Shown: positions 41,261 through 52,308 of the stretch, piece by piece | Layout: the number at the start of each line of letters is the position of its first letter | Position numbering within the stretch: position 1 is the first letter of the stretch | Assembly (NCBI GenBank): GCA_038087015.1 | Contig: JASBNA010000027.1 | Span: 1-64,000 of the forward strand | Reading direction: 5' to 3' | DNA length: 64,000 nt | Source: Cerrena zonata | Taxonomy: Eukaryota; Basidiomycota; Agaricomycetes; Polyporales; Cerrenaceae | Notes under the pieces: model-generated | What the model saw: only the letters and a program-made list of their open reading frames with translations | Database searches by the model: none | What the model was told of the DNA's origin: nothing | Translations under genes and position numbers: made by a program

Positions 41261-41934
41261 ATTGTTTCTGGTGGGTTTTTGGTGGGTTTCGTATCGTATT
41301 TGAAAGGACTTTATTCTTTCTTCGATTTTTCAGTTGATTTTTTTTTTTTTTTTCTTTTTGGTGGGAAAAAATTAGCGGGTCGTGCGCGGAGCACGAGTTT
41401 CTCCCTTTGGCACTACTTTTTTTTGCTGCTTCCAGCCAATATGATATGCTGACTTTACCAAAGCTAAAGAATATACAACTAGATCAATAGAGATTAGTAA
41501 TAGGGTATATATTCTGTGGGAGTCAAGTACAAGTATCCTCGATCCCGTGCACTCAAACACTCAAGCCTTGGTTTTCTTTAATTTTAATTAAAAAAACTTT
41601 GCTCGCTGGACCCAATTTTTCCTTTTTCTTTTGATATCAAAGATCAATTACTAGTTATCCTTTTTCCTATTAGTTTAACCTATTCTATAGCAGGTTAGAG
41701 TATATAGTGTGGATATTTGCAGCATAGTTAGTCCACTGTTCCAGGAACCCTTGTTGTTGCGGTTATTTTTATGGTGATATTAAGGTATATACTTCATTTC
41801 AATAACTAATCAAAAAGCTTGAATTGGCTTTATATTTATGCTTATTATTTAATCGGTTTACGAGTTTATGTATTAACGGTTTTTCATTGTTTTTAAAATT
41901 TTTCTTTCTTCTTTTCAACGAGTTTTATTGCATT
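41261..41934. promoter_or_regulatory. RSM18 / SIT4 divergent promoter
   Basis: 674 bp with a T-tract at 41338-41355 near the RSM18 side and AT-rich DNA close to SIT4. The 41372-41560 antisense frame has no recognisable content. No specific site is supported. Confidence 0.4.
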
Positions 41935-42879
41935 ATGGGTGAACGAGGTCCAGATCAATGGTTAGAGCAAATCAAAAAATGTATTGCTTTATCTGAATCA
42001 GATATGAAGCAATTATGTGAATTGGTTAAAGAATTATTGATGGAGGAATCCAATATTCAACCAGTTCAGTCTCCAGTCACTGTTTGTGGTGATATTCACG
42101 GACAATTTCATGATTTATTAGAACTATTTCAAATTTCTGGGGGGTTGCCAACTGATGATAATAATACAAATTATATCTTTTTAGGAGATTATGTTGATCG
42201 TGGTTATTTTTCTTTAGAAACTTTTACTTTGTTAATGGTTTTAAAAGTTAAATATCCTCATCGAATCACTCTTGTTAGAGGTAATCATGAATCAAGACAA
42301 ATCACTCAGGTTTATGGTTTTTATGAAGAATGTTTGACTAAATATGGTTCAACAACTGTTTGGAAATACTGCTGTCAAGTTTTTGATTTCTTAACCTTGG
42401 CTGCTATCATTGATGGTAAAATATTATGTGTTCATGGTGGATTATCTCCAGAAATTAGAATGTTGGATCAAATTAGAGTTCTTTCAAGAGCTCAAGAAGT
42501 TCCCCATGAAGGTGGGTTCTGTGATTTGGTTTGGAGTGATCCCGATAACGTTGATACTTGGGCGGTTAGTCCAAGAGGTGCGGGTTGGTTATTTGGTTCA
42601 AAAGTTAGTAGAGAATTCAATTATATCAATAACTTAGAATTAATTGCTAGAGCTCATCAATTAGTCATGGAAGGTTTCCGTTATCATTTCAAAGACCAAG
42701 ACGTTGTAACCGTTTGGTCGGCTCCTAATTATTGTTATAGATGTGGTAACGTCGCTAGTGTCATGCAAGTTGGTGATGATTTAGAACCAAACTTTAAAAT
42801 CTTTAGTGCTGTTCAAGATGGTGATTTATCGGTTAAAAATAATACTAATAAACAACAAAGAAGTGATTATTTCTTATAG
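41935..42879 (+). CDS. SIT4: PP2A-like phosphatase catalytic subunit Sit4 (PP6)
   Basis: This Ser/Thr phosphatase of the PP6 type acts with SAP subunits in G1 progression, TORC1 signalling and tRNA-modification-linked pathways. All metal and phosphate motifs are intact: [27 protein letters not shown] and [11 protein letters not shown], and the C-terminus is the PP2A-class YFL. The N-terminus, [16 protein letters not shown], parallels S. cerevisiae Sit4 and distinguishes it from Pph3 and Ppg1. I use the ATG at 41935 (314 residues against 311 in S. cerevisiae); an ATG-headed extension from 41838 is Phe/Leu-rich and unlikely. Confidence 0.96.
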   Translation: MGERGPDQWLEQIKKCIALSESDMKQLCELVKELLMEESNIQPVQSPVTVCGDIHGQFHDLLELFQISGGLPTDDNNTNYIFLGDYVDRGYFSLETFTLLMVLKVKYPHRITLVRGNHESRQITQVYGFYEECLTKYGSTTVWKYCCQVFDFLTLAAIIDGKILCVHGGLSPEIRMLDQIRVLSRAQEVPHEGGFCDLVWSDPDNVDTWAVSPRGAGWLFGSKVSREFNYINNLELIARAHQLVMEGFRYHFKDQDVVTVWSAPNYCYRCGNVASVMQVGDDLEPNFKIFSAVQDGDLSVKNNTNKQQRSDYFL

Positions 42880-43324
42880 TCACTTTTATGTTTAATGAGT
42901 TTTGTCCTTTAGTTTTTTTTTTTTTCTTTATTCAATTCATTATTGTAATTTAATACTCCTTTTTCAATTCCATTAAGTCACCGTCCCATCCAATAGACCT
43001 CCTCCTCTCCCATTTATGTATTTTAATCCTTCCCAGTCCATATTACTTAGAAGTTTCATGAGTTTATGTCGTTTGCTTTTACGTTTTTGAAAAGAATTTT
43101 ATTAAAAAAAAAAAAAAAGATATATATATATCACATAAAAACCAAAAGAGAATTTCAAAATTGAAAATTTGCATCCCTTGACTTGATGGTTTGACACATT
43201 CATTTTTATCCTTCTTTTCTTATTTGTTTGATTTGTTCCTCTTTTCTCTCATATATAATTATTATTACTTCTTTTCCTAATATCAATACTTATATAAAGA
43301 TGTTTCAATATTCCCCTGCCGTAG
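42880..43324. other. Intergenic between convergent SIT4 and secreted-protein gene
   Basis: 3' flanks of both genes, with a T-tract near 42920, a run of A at 43105-43119 and AT repeats at 43120-43132. Nothing else is seen. Confidence 0.5.
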
Positions 43325-44329
43325 TTAAAATGTTAATCCTTTTCTAGGATCAACTGTTCTATCATCCATATCTAAAACATTTTGTGGATTGTCACAATCC
43401 AAATATTCACCTTTTGTTACACATTGATGATGGGGAATCGTTGTTAAATCGAAAAAAATTGGCCCAAACGTATCAAAAGTCCCTTTCCCACTACCGGTTT
43501 CGCTCTTAATCCTCGACCATTCACTTCTTTCCAAGTCAGTCGACCCTCCTCCAATTACCACGTCTCTTTTTCTCGCCAGGGGGAAAAATCGATACTTAAT
43601 CGAACTGAACACCTGAACTTTCCCTCCTGGCTTAGCTTTACACAAAATCCCTCCGGTGGAGCTATAACTTAATGCTACAGCATCCATTGAGCCGCTAAAA
43701 GAAGCTCCGATCGCTGCTACCAACATTGATAACTGAGGAGTAATGGAAATCGACAATTTTTGTTTCCAAGTATAAGATTGACTATAAGTCGCCCCTCCAG
43801 AAGAAAAAACAGAAGAAACACAGTGTGATACTGGGATATCTAATACGTCCTTCGTTTCGCTATCGCCATATTGAACCTCAACCATTGCAATCTCCCTATA
43901 CTTATCTTTCGAAGATGGTCTACGGAGTTTGGGTCTCTTTATCAATCCGTGCATCTCGAGCTCTTCAACTTTCGTATCAACCCATTCACTGCTCTTGAAG
44001 TAAAAGATTGAATCACTTTCTTTGATTTTGATGGCGGTACTTTTGGCAACTATGGGATCTTTTTGTTTTTGCAAATTCTTCCAAAACGGTGAGTTAGTCA
44101 ATGATTCCATTGTTTCGAATTCCTTTAGAACTGGAGCCAACTCTACCTTTGCCGGCTTAATATCGCTATTCACTCTAGCAATAAACTGCCCATTGGGCAA
44201 GTCTGAAAGAGTGTAATCAATACCATCATCAATCTTCTGCACAATAACTCCATCACTACTGTTGAGTGGTAATGCTACTGCAAGGCAACAAAAAACAAGA
44301 ACAAAAATGTAATTGGTAAACATGGGCAT
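43325..44329 (-). CDS. Secreted protein of unknown function
   Basis: The ATG at 44329 (or 44323) starts a clear signal peptide (FVLVFCCLAVALP, cleavage near residue 20). The mature 310 residues have four Cys, no membrane segment and no GPI signal. Possible Kex2 sites are IKR and ARKR, at about residues 128 and 252. The centre, about 175-245, alternates small and hydroxyl residues (SQSYTWKQKLSISI, SFSGSMDAVALSYSS), suggesting beta-hairpins. I recognise no family. Preproprotein-like processing would suit an adhesin, a processed toxin-like protein or an extracellular enzyme, but none is demonstrated. Confidence 0.75.
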   Translation of the reverse strand: MPMFTNYIFVLVFCCLAVALPLNSSDGVIVQKIDDGIDYTLSDLPNGQFIARVNSDIKPAKVELAPVLKEFETMESLTNSPFWKNLQKQKDPIVAKSTAIKIKESDSIFYFKSSEWVDTKVEELEMHGLIKRPKLRRPSSKDKYREIAMVEVQYGDSETKDVLDIPVSHCVSSVFSSGGATYSQSYTWKQKLSISITPQLSMLVAAIGASFSGSMDAVALSYSSTGGILCKAKPGGKVQVFSSIKYRFFPLARKRDVVIGGGSTDLERSEWSRIKSETGSGKGTFDTFGPIFFDLTTIPHHQCVTKGEYLDCDNPQNVLDMDDRTVDPRKGLTF

Positions 44330-44663
44330 AAGTTCTTACTGGCTTACCATTAGTAAAGATACTACAACTGTCTCTATATATTCATCAACACAATATGGTA
44401 TTTCAGGTTTACTATAAAAAAGTTAATTTTTTCAAGTTTTGCAACCGGAATGCAAAAATTCGCAGTAATTTTTCATTTTTCTTTTTACAACATACTCAAA
44501 AAAGCTTTTTTTTACAAAAATGATATATTAATTCTATTTAACTTAAATATATATAATGTACATGCAACAGATTTTCTTTTGAATTGAAAAAAAAGTTAAG
44601 TAATAGTAAAAGTGAGAATCGAAAATATGACTATGCTAGGTGGACTGGTTAAAAATTCCGGGC
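44330..44663. other. Intergenic between secreted-protein gene and NOP4
   Basis: 334 bp, AT-rich, serving as upstream region of the secreted-protein gene and 3' flank of NOP4. No element is recognised. Confidence 0.45.
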
Positions 44664-46853
44664 TTAGTTCTTATTCTTTCTTCTTTTACGTTTGATACCA
44701 ATAAGTTTCTTGACATCACTGGAAAGTCCTGACTTATCTTTGTTATCTTCAGATTTGTCTGAGCTTTCTTTCTTGTTACCTTTGTTCATATTACCTTTAT
44801 TCATGTTACCTTTCTTTTGACCACCTTTTTTGGCTTTTTTATTCTTTCCACCTTTCTTTCCATCTTTTGAATCATCATCATCGTCATCTCTCTTTCTTTT
44901 CTTGTCATTAGGTTTATCTTTGGAATCAAGCAAGTGTCTGTTACGAGCTTGGAAAACCTTATCTCTTCTTCTCTTAACAACTTGGGCATTTTCAACAGCA
45001 AACTCAACAATAAGTTTTCTCTTGTTTAAACCTTCTAATTCGGCCAATTTTTTCTCTTCATCGGTTAAACCTTCTAAGATTTCAGGGATAGTCACTTCAT
45101 GAGCATTCAACCATCTTAAACCCATTAAAGCGCATTTATGATCTCTAAATTCAACAAAACCATAACCTCTACTTCTTCCTGCTTCACCAGAACCTTTAAC
45201 TTCAGTGATAACTTTAGCTTGTTTAACAACACCGGAATTCTTGGATTTTTTTGGACCATCTGTTTTAGTTTCAAATTCACCAGATTCGTGTTTGAATTTT
45301 ATTGAACGATTGAGCTCTTCTTTAGATAATGGTTGTCTCAACTCTTCTTTGGCTTCAGTAGCAAATTGAACAACAGCTTTACGACCTAAAGCTTTTAAAG
45401 CTTTAGAGTTTAATGCTCTTGGAAGATTTCTAATTGCCAATCTTGTTAATGATAAATGCAATGCTGGATTTTTATTTAACTGTTGGACTCTTAATTTATA
45501 AGATTTTTCTCTTAATTCTAAATCAGATTTACTAATTTGCTGAGCTAATTTAGAATTTTCAGTAATTCTACCTTCATTCAATAAAAACAAATTACGCTTA
45601 TCTTTTTCACCAGGGGCTTTCCCTAATACTTCTTTTCTTTTATCTGCATTTCTTTCTGATAATTTGAGAGCAGAATCTCTATCAACAGCAGATGCTATAG
45701 ATAAAATACGTCCTTGGTAAACGTAATCTGGAGAAACATCATCCGCAATTAACATAGAAGTGGATTCAACAGTGGGTGCTCCTGCCAAACACTTTTCATA
45801 AGCATCTGGTCTCTTGAAAGCAACAAACGCAGAACCTTTAGCTAAACCAGTTTCTTTATCAATGACAGGTAATGCATATTTAACTTGACCGAATTTTTCA
45901 AAATGTTCACGTAAAGTTTCTTCATCTGCGTCATATGGAATATTACGAACAAAGATAGAGTATGCTTCTTGTCTATTCTTCTTTGATTTTGGTTTTTCCT
46001 CTTCTTCTTCCTCATCCTCGTCTTCAACTTCGTCATCAGAGTTAACTTGATTTAAGTCATGGAAATCCTTCTCTTCATCTTCGTCAACTTCCTCTTCCTC
46101 TTCTTCTTCATCGTTTTCTTTAATTTCGCTATCTTCTTCGTCCTCTTCTTCGTCTTCATCGTCCTCTTGCTCAACTTCTTTTTCTTTAACTTCTTCCCAT
46201 TTTGATTTTTCAATAGCTAAATCAACGGCAACTTCTCTACCATCGATCTTCAAACCTGCAGATTCCTTGATAGCTCTATCTGCTGCAGCATGTTTCTTCA
46301 TGGTAACGAATGCAAACCCACACATTTGACCTCCCTTTTTCTTAGGTATATAAGCATCAAAAACTGCACCATATTTGGCAAACAATTTTTTCAAAGTTTC
46401 AGGGTTTTTACAAGACCACGGTAAGTTACGAATGATTAAACGGGCTCTTCTCTTTTCAGGAGCTGAAACTGGCAGTCTTTTGGTCTCTTCCTTTGTACTA
46501 GACTCTTTATCTTTACGATCTCTTCTTTTGGCAATATCAACTCTTAAAGAGCGTCCTTTGAATTTATTCTTTTTTGATTCTGCTAACGCTGTAACAGTAT
46601 CATCATCCAAGGTAAAAGAAACAAAACCGAATCCTCTGGACTTACCCTCATTATCGTTAACAATAACAGCATGCTTAACTGGAACAAACTGAGAAAAATA
46701 CTCCGAAAGCTCTTCGGAAGTAGCTTCAAATGGAAGAGAACGAACAAATAAAGTCTTTCTGTCCAAGGAATCATCTATTGGTGCCCCAGTCTGCGATGGC
46801 GATGTACCATTTTCACTGGCACTGGCAGCTTGTGCGGTTTCCACTGTAGACAT
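44664..46853 (-). CDS. NOP4: Nucleolar RNA-binding protein Nop4 (RBM28)
   Basis: Nop4 is needed for large-subunit rRNA processing in the nucleolus. Four RRMs are visible: about 33-110 ([16 protein letters not shown]), 137-215 ([16 protein letters not shown]), 298-405 ([16 protein letters not shown]) and a divergent one at about 470-640 (LAIRNLP, GYGFVEF). A long Glu/Asp stretch separates RRM2 from RRM3, and the C-terminus is Lys-rich with [10 protein letters not shown] repeats, typical of nucleolar proteins. The start is the ATG at 46853; there are 729 residues against 685 in S. cerevisiae. It is divergent from CHL4 over a 239-bp promoter. Confidence 0.95.
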   Translation of the reverse strand: MSTVETAQAASASENGTSPSQTGAPIDDSLDRKTLFVRSLPFEATSEELSEYFSQFVPVKHAVIVNDNEGKSRGFGFVSFTLDDDTVTALAESKKNKFKGRSLRVDIAKRRDRKDKESSTKEETKRLPVSAPEKRRARLIIRNLPWSCKNPETLKKLFAKYGAVFDAYIPKKKGGQMCGFAFVTMKKHAAADRAIKESAGLKIDGREVAVDLAIEKSKWEEVKEKEVEQEDDEDEEEDEEDSEIKENDEEEEEEEVDEDEEKDFHDLNQVNSDDEVEDEDEEEEEEKPKSKKNRQEAYSIFVRNIPYDADEETLREHFEKFGQVKYALPVIDKETGLAKGSAFVAFKRPDAYEKCLAGAPTVESTSMLIADDVSPDYVYQGRILSIASAVDRDSALKLSERNADKRKEVLGKAPGEKDKRNLFLLNEGRITENSKLAQQISKSDLELREKSYKLRVQQLNKNPALHLSLTRLAIRNLPRALNSKALKALGRKAVVQFATEAKEELRQPLSKEELNRSIKFKHESGEFETKTDGPKKSKNSGVVKQAKVITEVKGSGEAGRSRGYGFVEFRDHKCALMGLRWLNAHEVTIPEILEGLTDEEKKLAELEGLNKRKLIVEFAVENAQVVKRRRDKVFQARNRHLLDSKDKPNDKKRKRDDDDDDSKDGKKGGKNKKAKKGGQKKGNMNKGNMNKGNKKESSDKSEDNKDKSGLSSDVKKLIGIKRKRRKNKN

Positions 46854-47092
46854 CTCTGAGCCTGGTTCTTGTAGAATACCCTAGTATAGTTGTAGTTATA
46901 CCTTTTTCACTTCGATTGAAAAATCGATGCCATCACAAAAAAATGAAAAAAAAAAAAAAAATTACGCAGAAGATCATCTCGTTATGGGGGAGCACCCGGT
47001 GATCGCACGCCCACAACATCAAGTATAAACAAGATCAAAAGTTGATTATCAAAACAACTACTTCTGGCCAAAGACAGCACCAATTGAAGGAT

Positions 47093-48529
47093 ATGTCAAG
47101 CAAGAGGAGAACAGTGAGGGCCAGCGGGAAAAACGTTCTCCCGAACACGTATATTCCTGTTCTTTCCAAGAAGGTTTTGACTAATTTCTTATCGCGTCTT
47201 CCTAAACTGTCATTGATCGAGTTGGTAAACCTATGGCCAAAACTAGCTAATACACAACCTCACTTGGATAAAGAGAATCATAGAGGTAACCAGAAGGAAT
47301 ACAATGCGCTAGTGAGCAAGGCGTCGCAGCAAATGAAGGTTTCTCAGAGTAGATGGCCCAAGAGACGAATTATTGATGAAATTCTCTTTGAATACTGGAA
47401 TAAAGGCTTGAACTTGCTACAGATGTCCCAGGTTGATTGTCAGCTTATTGTGGATCGTCCAAATGCGTTCCATTGGATTCTGTCGACGGTTAGAGACGGA
47501 AACGATAAAGAGGTGTCTATTCTGCTTAACCCTAAGAATTTCTTGCATAGCCTAACAAAAGACTTGAGTTCTTTGTTTATCAACAACATTTATGTTTGTC
47601 GTCATCCGATGTTCCCATTAATCATCATAAGGATACAAGTGTTTGATCTTCAGCCCACAGTTGCTTTACAAAGTTCCACCAAACCGCATATTTCGTCTCA
47701 TAAACCGTATTTTCTTGCAATTCCGCTAAATTCACCTCATATAATTCATACTCCTGGTGATGATATGATAACAAATATAGTGATGCAAACAGTTGAAAGA
47801 AGCTTGCCTCAAAATCCAATGAACTTGCTACGCTTGATCACCGATGAGAAACAAAAACCCATAAGATCCTTAGAGTCAATGCATATCTTAAAGGGTAGCT
47901 CAAGGTTTGCCAACAGTTTGGGTGTGTGGTCATCGTATGCAGATGGCGTGGCTGATATATTACCTTTAGACAAAATAGAAGGTCATGCTACTCTCAAGGA
48001 AATTGAGCAACAAAAACAGTTAGAAAACCAAACATCAGAAGAAGCTGCCATGACACACTTAAAAGAACTTGCTAACTTGAGATTTAAAGGCTCCAAGTCT
48101 GGTAAAATGAAATCTTCAAAATTGTATGATGATAACAAAACTACTAAGCAAAGAAGAAGTAAACGAATCATGCATTTGACAAACGAAATTGACGGCGAAT
48201 CTTCAGATGAAGAATCGACAGAGAAAAGTGAGTTCACATCAATTGCTCCTATTCAATACGCAGAATTCTTAATCAAAGAACCTTTTGCAGATAAAGATCA
48301 GTCTACAAACGAATTCCAACAATCCGAGGATGAAAACGAAACTCACTCATCCATTAAATTAAAACTCACTGGTACTGATGTGTTTGCTGGCCTACACGAA
48401 TTATCTGTACTTACTACTAACGAACATGAAAAGATCTTGGACCCGACAACAATTCCAGGATGGCTTACAGGAGAGGATGGTCGCAGTAATGGTATCGTTA
48501 AAAACGGGAACTTTATTCCCACCGATTGA
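47093..48529 (+). CDS. CHL4: Kinetochore protein Chl4 (CENP-N)
   Basis: Chl4 with Iml3 forms the CENP-N/L arm of the constitutive centromere-associated network and binds the Cse4 nucleosome. The N-terminal pyrin-like region (FLSRLPKLSLIELVNLWPKL) and the central CENP-N fold with DRPNAFHWILSTV and NPKNFLHSL are clear, and the C-terminus ends in the conserved TIPGWLTGEDGRSNGIV segment. The ATG at 47093 (MSSKRRTVRASGKN) gives 478 residues (458 in S. cerevisiae); in-frame codons upstream to 47042 lack an ATG start. The codon for the second L of PKLSL is CTG, probably decoded as Ser. Confidence 0.92.
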   Translation: MSSKRRTVRASGKNVLPNTYIPVLSKKVLTNFLSRLPKLSLIELVNLWPKLANTQPHLDKENHRGNQKEYNALVSKASQQMKVSQSRWPKRRIIDEILFEYWNKGLNLLQMSQVDCQLIVDRPNAFHWILSTVRDGNDKEVSILLNPKNFLHSLTKDLSSLFINNIYVCRHPMFPLIIIRIQVFDLQPTVALQSSTKPHISSHKPYFLAIPLNSPHIIHTPGDDMITNIVMQTVERSLPQNPMNLLRLITDEKQKPIRSLESMHILKGSSRFANSLGVWSSYADGVADILPLDKIEGHATLKEIEQQKQLENQTSEEAAMTHLKELANLRFKGSKSGKMKSSKLYDDNKTTKQRRSKRIMHLTNEIDGESSDEESTEKSEFTSIAPIQYAEFLIKEPFADKDQSTNEFQQSEDENETHSSIKLKLTGTDVFAGLHELSVLTTNEHEKILDPTTIPGWLTGEDGRSNGIVKNGNFIPTD

Positions 48530-48591
48530 AGTAATGCATTCATTAATGATTTTACGTAATTTTCATTTCTTGATAGATAAAATACACAAAT

Positions 48592-51426
48592 CTAATAACC
48601 TAATCTATTCAAATAACTCTTTATTTTGTCTCTGGATATTCTATCATTCATTGCTTCAGCTCTAATTAAAACCCTTTGAAGCAATTCAGCATCTTTATTC
48701 TTGAAGGCTTCATTAGCTCCCAGTGAGATATCCCCATTTTGTAAATATAATTCGGTTTTTTCATCATAACCAAGATCATTACTACTCTCAATATATATTG
48801 ATATTTGATCTTGGGGTGCTTTATGAAACATGCAGGTTTTAATAATTGGTCCAAATCCAATTGGCGATTTCAAATGGTTTGTCGATTGACTATTATCAGT
48901 GATAAATTTATAAAGCTTGGTAAACTCGCCTTCTTGAGCATAAGTCTGTAGAACTAAATGCCAAAATTTCTGTTGAGAAACCTTCATATCTTTGACAATC
49001 TTATTTGCTTGCTTCAATTGATTCATTTTGATTAATTTTCTCAAGATGTCAAGCAAAGATTTTTCACTGTAAAAAGATTTTTGGTAGGTCTCTGTAAGTC
49101 TCCTTTTTAATTCAAGAATTTGTAGTTCCGTTTGGAAAAATTTAGCTGAGCTTTTGGATGCTGATCTTCCAGTAAACTTGGACAATTTAGATTTATACTC
49201 TTCATGGTATGCCTCATTTTGAGAATTATCAACTATATCATTAGAACTTTGTTTGTCGTTCCCTTTGATAAATTCCTTCAACTTGATCGTATCAAATTGC
49301 ACCTTTTTATCTTCTTCTAAGAGGTATCTTTCAAGGATTTTAGGCGTTGATTTACCAATACTATTTACCCAAAAATTACCAATTAAATCTCCTGAAACAA
49401 ATAAATTTTCATTATTAACAAGTTTCAAGATTTTTGGATCATCTACTTCATTCAATGAAGTATCCTTGATTAAGCCTTTTTGTTCATTTTGATTCAATAT
49501 TTTGAAAAATTGGGATGTGGTTAGCTCTTTTTGTAGATATAGTAAGATCAAACGACATAAATCGTAATTTCCTGATTGGAAAGACTTTACTAAAGCTAAT
49601 TCAATCTCTTCAAATTGGAGGAAGTATTCGATTCTTTTGTCAATCGACGGTTCTAAATTGATTAATAATTTACATAAATCTATTCTTCCTTCCTCAAATG
49701 CAGTGTTTGAAATGTCTTTAATAGATATTAAGTTTTTAGCTGACTTATTTGATGAGCCATCCAACAATTTATTAACTATTATTTTAAATAATTCCATGTC
49801 AGACATATTAAGTTCTTTTTTGATCTTGTTCGAGCACCAATATACATATACCGTATCGGAAAGGTTTTGCAATCCAAGAATATCAATTATTTTGAGTGAA
49901 AGATAATACTGATCTCTTCTCAACAACATTTCGATGACTCTTTCCCAGCCTACCAACAACAACTGATTATAAGTGAAGAATAAACCAATCTCGCTTGACC
50001 TAAGTTGGTTCAAGACTTTGAGATAGTTCAAAACTTCAAGGTATTCTTCAGCATTATAGAATTCATCATTATAGATGTTACCGAATGAGACAGCTTTCAA
50101 TATTTTTTTCTGCCAGTATGGTTGAAACTCATCAAGAGATGCCTTTAAACATTCTTTCATGGCCAGCAATAATGCATGATCAGACTTAAGTAAAGAAATG
50201 CTAGTGTCAGCTTTGGAAGAATGTTGTACGACCTTATCAACACAATCAAGTAGAATGCTGCATGGATGAGAAGACCCAATTTGATACAAATTGACACAAG
50301 AGTCCGGAACTCTGCTAAGAAATTCAACTTTATTGGTGGTGATGATTTTAAGTCCATCGACTTCTGTTTTAATGATAGGAATGGTGAAAGACAAATCATT
50401 ATTATCTTTAAGTATCAAGTCCAAATTCACGTCTTCCTCTTCTATGATATCATAAAAAAAGGAAATTGATCTTTGACCAGGACCAACTAATTTAATTTCG
50501 TCTCTCAAAGAAAGAACGATTGCATCATTCCCACACCATTCTACTTGGTACGGAGAGCTTGAATCATTAGAGGTATCATACTCCAATAAAACCTGATTGA
50601 AACTGTTATTTATTACAAATATTTTGCATAGTTCAGAATTGAACAAGGCAATCAATGAGCCATTGGGTGAGGCGGAAATTTGATTGAAAGACCCGTCGGT
50701 AAGTTCGTGGTCTACCAACTCGTAAGAGCTACTGCTGAAATCAATTTTAAATGAAACAACAGATCTTTCATAACTCAAGAGGATAGTTAAAACCTCATTT
50801 TCATACGAAAGCGGACATATATAGTGAATTTGATCCAAATCAAATCCAGAGAAAGTTGCTTCATAATTAATGAAAGAATCCAAATCCGTTATAATAAAGC
50901 GATCTTTCAATTTCAAAATCAAAAACTTATTCCAAGTGGTAGCTTCTAAAACATGAAATATTTCTTCAGTTTCATTATTTTCCAAATTAGTTATAAGTGC
51001 CAGCTTATAGTTTGGACTGCGGTCTTTCTGAGCAGTTGATCGAGCATCTTGCAATGCAATTAGATCTTGGGTGTAGTTATGTTCGCTGAAATTTCCTTTA
51101 AAGTCAGTATAGTATCGAAATTTGTGATTATTCAATATAACACAGAGATTTTCGTCCTTGAACATTATATCCACAATATGGTCACTGGGACTGCTATTAT
51201 ACACAACAGACCATAGTTTTGCTCCGCTGATGGAGTATATGTCCACCAAGTTTGGATGGGGAACAAATTTAGAAGTTAATGCAATCAAACTAGTATCTGG
51301 AGAAATTGTTACCTTATAATTGGAATGTAGGTTATCAATTGACCAATTCAACGTCTCGTAACAGGGCCTGTTACAGTAATACACATCTTGGAGCTTCTGC
51401 CAATTCAGACTAGGGTTTGCCAGCAT
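48592..51426 (-). CDS. VPS16: HOPS/CORVET subunit Vps16
   Basis: A core subunit of the HOPS and CORVET tethering complexes at the vacuole and endosome. The N-terminal beta-propeller (about 1-400) starts with NPSLNWQKLQDVYY, the Vps16_N signature, and contains WCGNDAIVLSLRDEIKL and EVDGLKIITTNKVEFLSRV. The alpha-solenoid half holds the KLTT/SQF region and KSPIGFGPI, which matches the KSPIGYMPF segment of S. cerevisiae Vps16. At 944 residues it is longer than the 798-residue yeast protein, mainly through acidic loops. The start is the ATG at 51426. Its 3' end is 62 bp from CHL4. Confidence 0.93.
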   Translation of the reverse strand: MLANPSLNWQKLQDVYYCNRPCYETLNWSIDNLHSNYKVTISPDTSLIALTSKFVPHPNLVDIYSISGAKLWSVVYNSSPSDHIVDIMFKDENLCVILNNHKFRYYTDFKGNFSEHNYTQDLIALQDARSTAQKDRSPNYKLALITNLENNETEEIFHVLEATTWNKFLILKLKDRFIITDLDSFINYEATFSGFDLDQIHYICPLSYENEVLTILLSYERSVVSFKIDFSSSSYELVDHELTDGSFNQISASPNGSLIALFNSELCKIFVINNSFNQVLLEYDTSNDSSSPYQVEWCGNDAIVLSLRDEIKLVGPGQRSISFFYDIIEEEDVNLDLILKDNNDLSFTIPIIKTEVDGLKIITTNKVEFLSRVPDSCVNLYQIGSSHPCSILLDCVDKVVQHSSKADTSISLLKSDHALLLAMKECLKASLDEFQPYWQKKILKAVSFGNIYNDEFYNAEEYLEVLNYLKVLNQLRSSEIGLFFTYNQLLLVGWERVIEMLLRRDQYYLSLKIIDILGLQNLSDTVYVYWCSNKIKKELNMSDMELFKIIVNKLLDGSSNKSAKNLISIKDISNTAFEEGRIDLCKLLINLEPSIDKRIEYFLQFEEIELALVKSFQSGNYDLCRLILLYLQKELTTSQFFKILNQNEQKGLIKDTSLNEVDDPKILKLVNNENLFVSGDLIGNFWVNSIGKSTPKILERYLLEEDKKVQFDTIKLKEFIKGNDKQSSNDIVDNSQNEAYHEEYKSKLSKFTGRSASKSSAKFFQTELQILELKRRLTETYQKSFYSEKSLLDILRKLIKMNQLKQANKIVKDMKVSQQKFWHLVLQTYAQEGEFTKLYKFITDNSQSTNHLKSPIGFGPIIKTCMFHKAPQDQISIYIESSNDLGYDEKTELYLQNGDISLGANEAFKNKDAELLQRVLIRAEAMNDRISRDKIKSYLNRLGY

Positions 51427-51586
51427 GACTATGCGTATCTGACCTCGTAATGGAAGAAGTTATCCCTGACCTGCTTTTTTTTAGGTGCTCATTTTTGTTG
51501 ATAATTTTTCAAACTTCAAGACCAAGTTTCTCTTTACTTTAGTCAGATTCCTTTCACAACGAATTACAGTATACCTACAATCCAGT

Positions 51587-51890
51587 ATGTCCGGAACAGA
51601 AGAGTCCTCTTACGTTACCTTGGTATCGGCTGATAACCATAAGTTCATTGTACTCAAGGAGGTTGCGCTGATTTCATCAGGTGTTGAGAAGTACCCAAGG
51701 TTTTGGTGAAGGGAGAACGGGTAAGATCACCTTGGACATGGACGGTGATATCCTCGAGTGCATCGTGGATTACCTTTACTACCACTACAAGTATAAGGAT
51801 TTGGCAGAATCGGGAAATATACCTGAGTTCAATATACCTACTCATCTTGCATTAGAACTTCTAGTGAAGGCCGATTTCTTAGATATTTAA
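51587..51890 (+). CDS. ELC1: Elongin C, one frameshift
   Basis: A Skp1-like BTB-fold adaptor of Cul3/Ela1 ubiquitin ligases. The ATG at 51587 (MSGTEESSYVTLVS) gives the first strand; the frame breaks at GG 51680-51681, and removing one G joins LISS to VLRSTQGFGEGRTGKITLD. The rest carries the elongin-C signature helices (ILECIVDYLYYHYKYKD, IPEFNIPTHLALELLVKADFLDI). The corrected protein has 100 residues, against 99 in S. cerevisiae, which supports an indel rather than a pseudogene. It is divergent from VPS16 over 160 bp. Confidence 0.9.
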
Positions 51891-52308
51891 GTGGATAGCT
51901 GTCGAAAAAAGGCTCACAAGATATCTCCTTTACTTGTCAAGTACGAAGTCACATCACCGTGATACGTGAATTGACGAATAGATAGCCAAACTACTGGATC
52001 AGCTTCCGAGACATAATTGGATTGCTCAGAAAGGCTTGCTTCTTTACGACGGGACGAACGTGTATAATCATATCAAAAACAACAACAAATACATAGTCAA
52101 CAATGATATAGCCAGAAATATACTATCTAGAGCTTACGCTTGTTTGTAGACCCCGTAGTGTTGAATCTTGCAAGTTGTTAAGGACTCTTCCTGTACAGTG
52201 TGGGAAAACCGATAAGGACCGTACAAAGGTATAAGGGAGAAAAATGATTACTACTATCACTATTACTATTACTTCTAATCATTGGTTCCTTCGATTCACA
52301 CACTCAGC
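51891..52308 (+). promoter_or_regulatory. RMD5 upstream region
   Basis: 418 bp between ELC1 and RMD5, both on the + strand. It has moderate GC content, and short ACT/ATT trinucleotide runs at 52245-52275. No element is identified. Confidence 0.4.
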
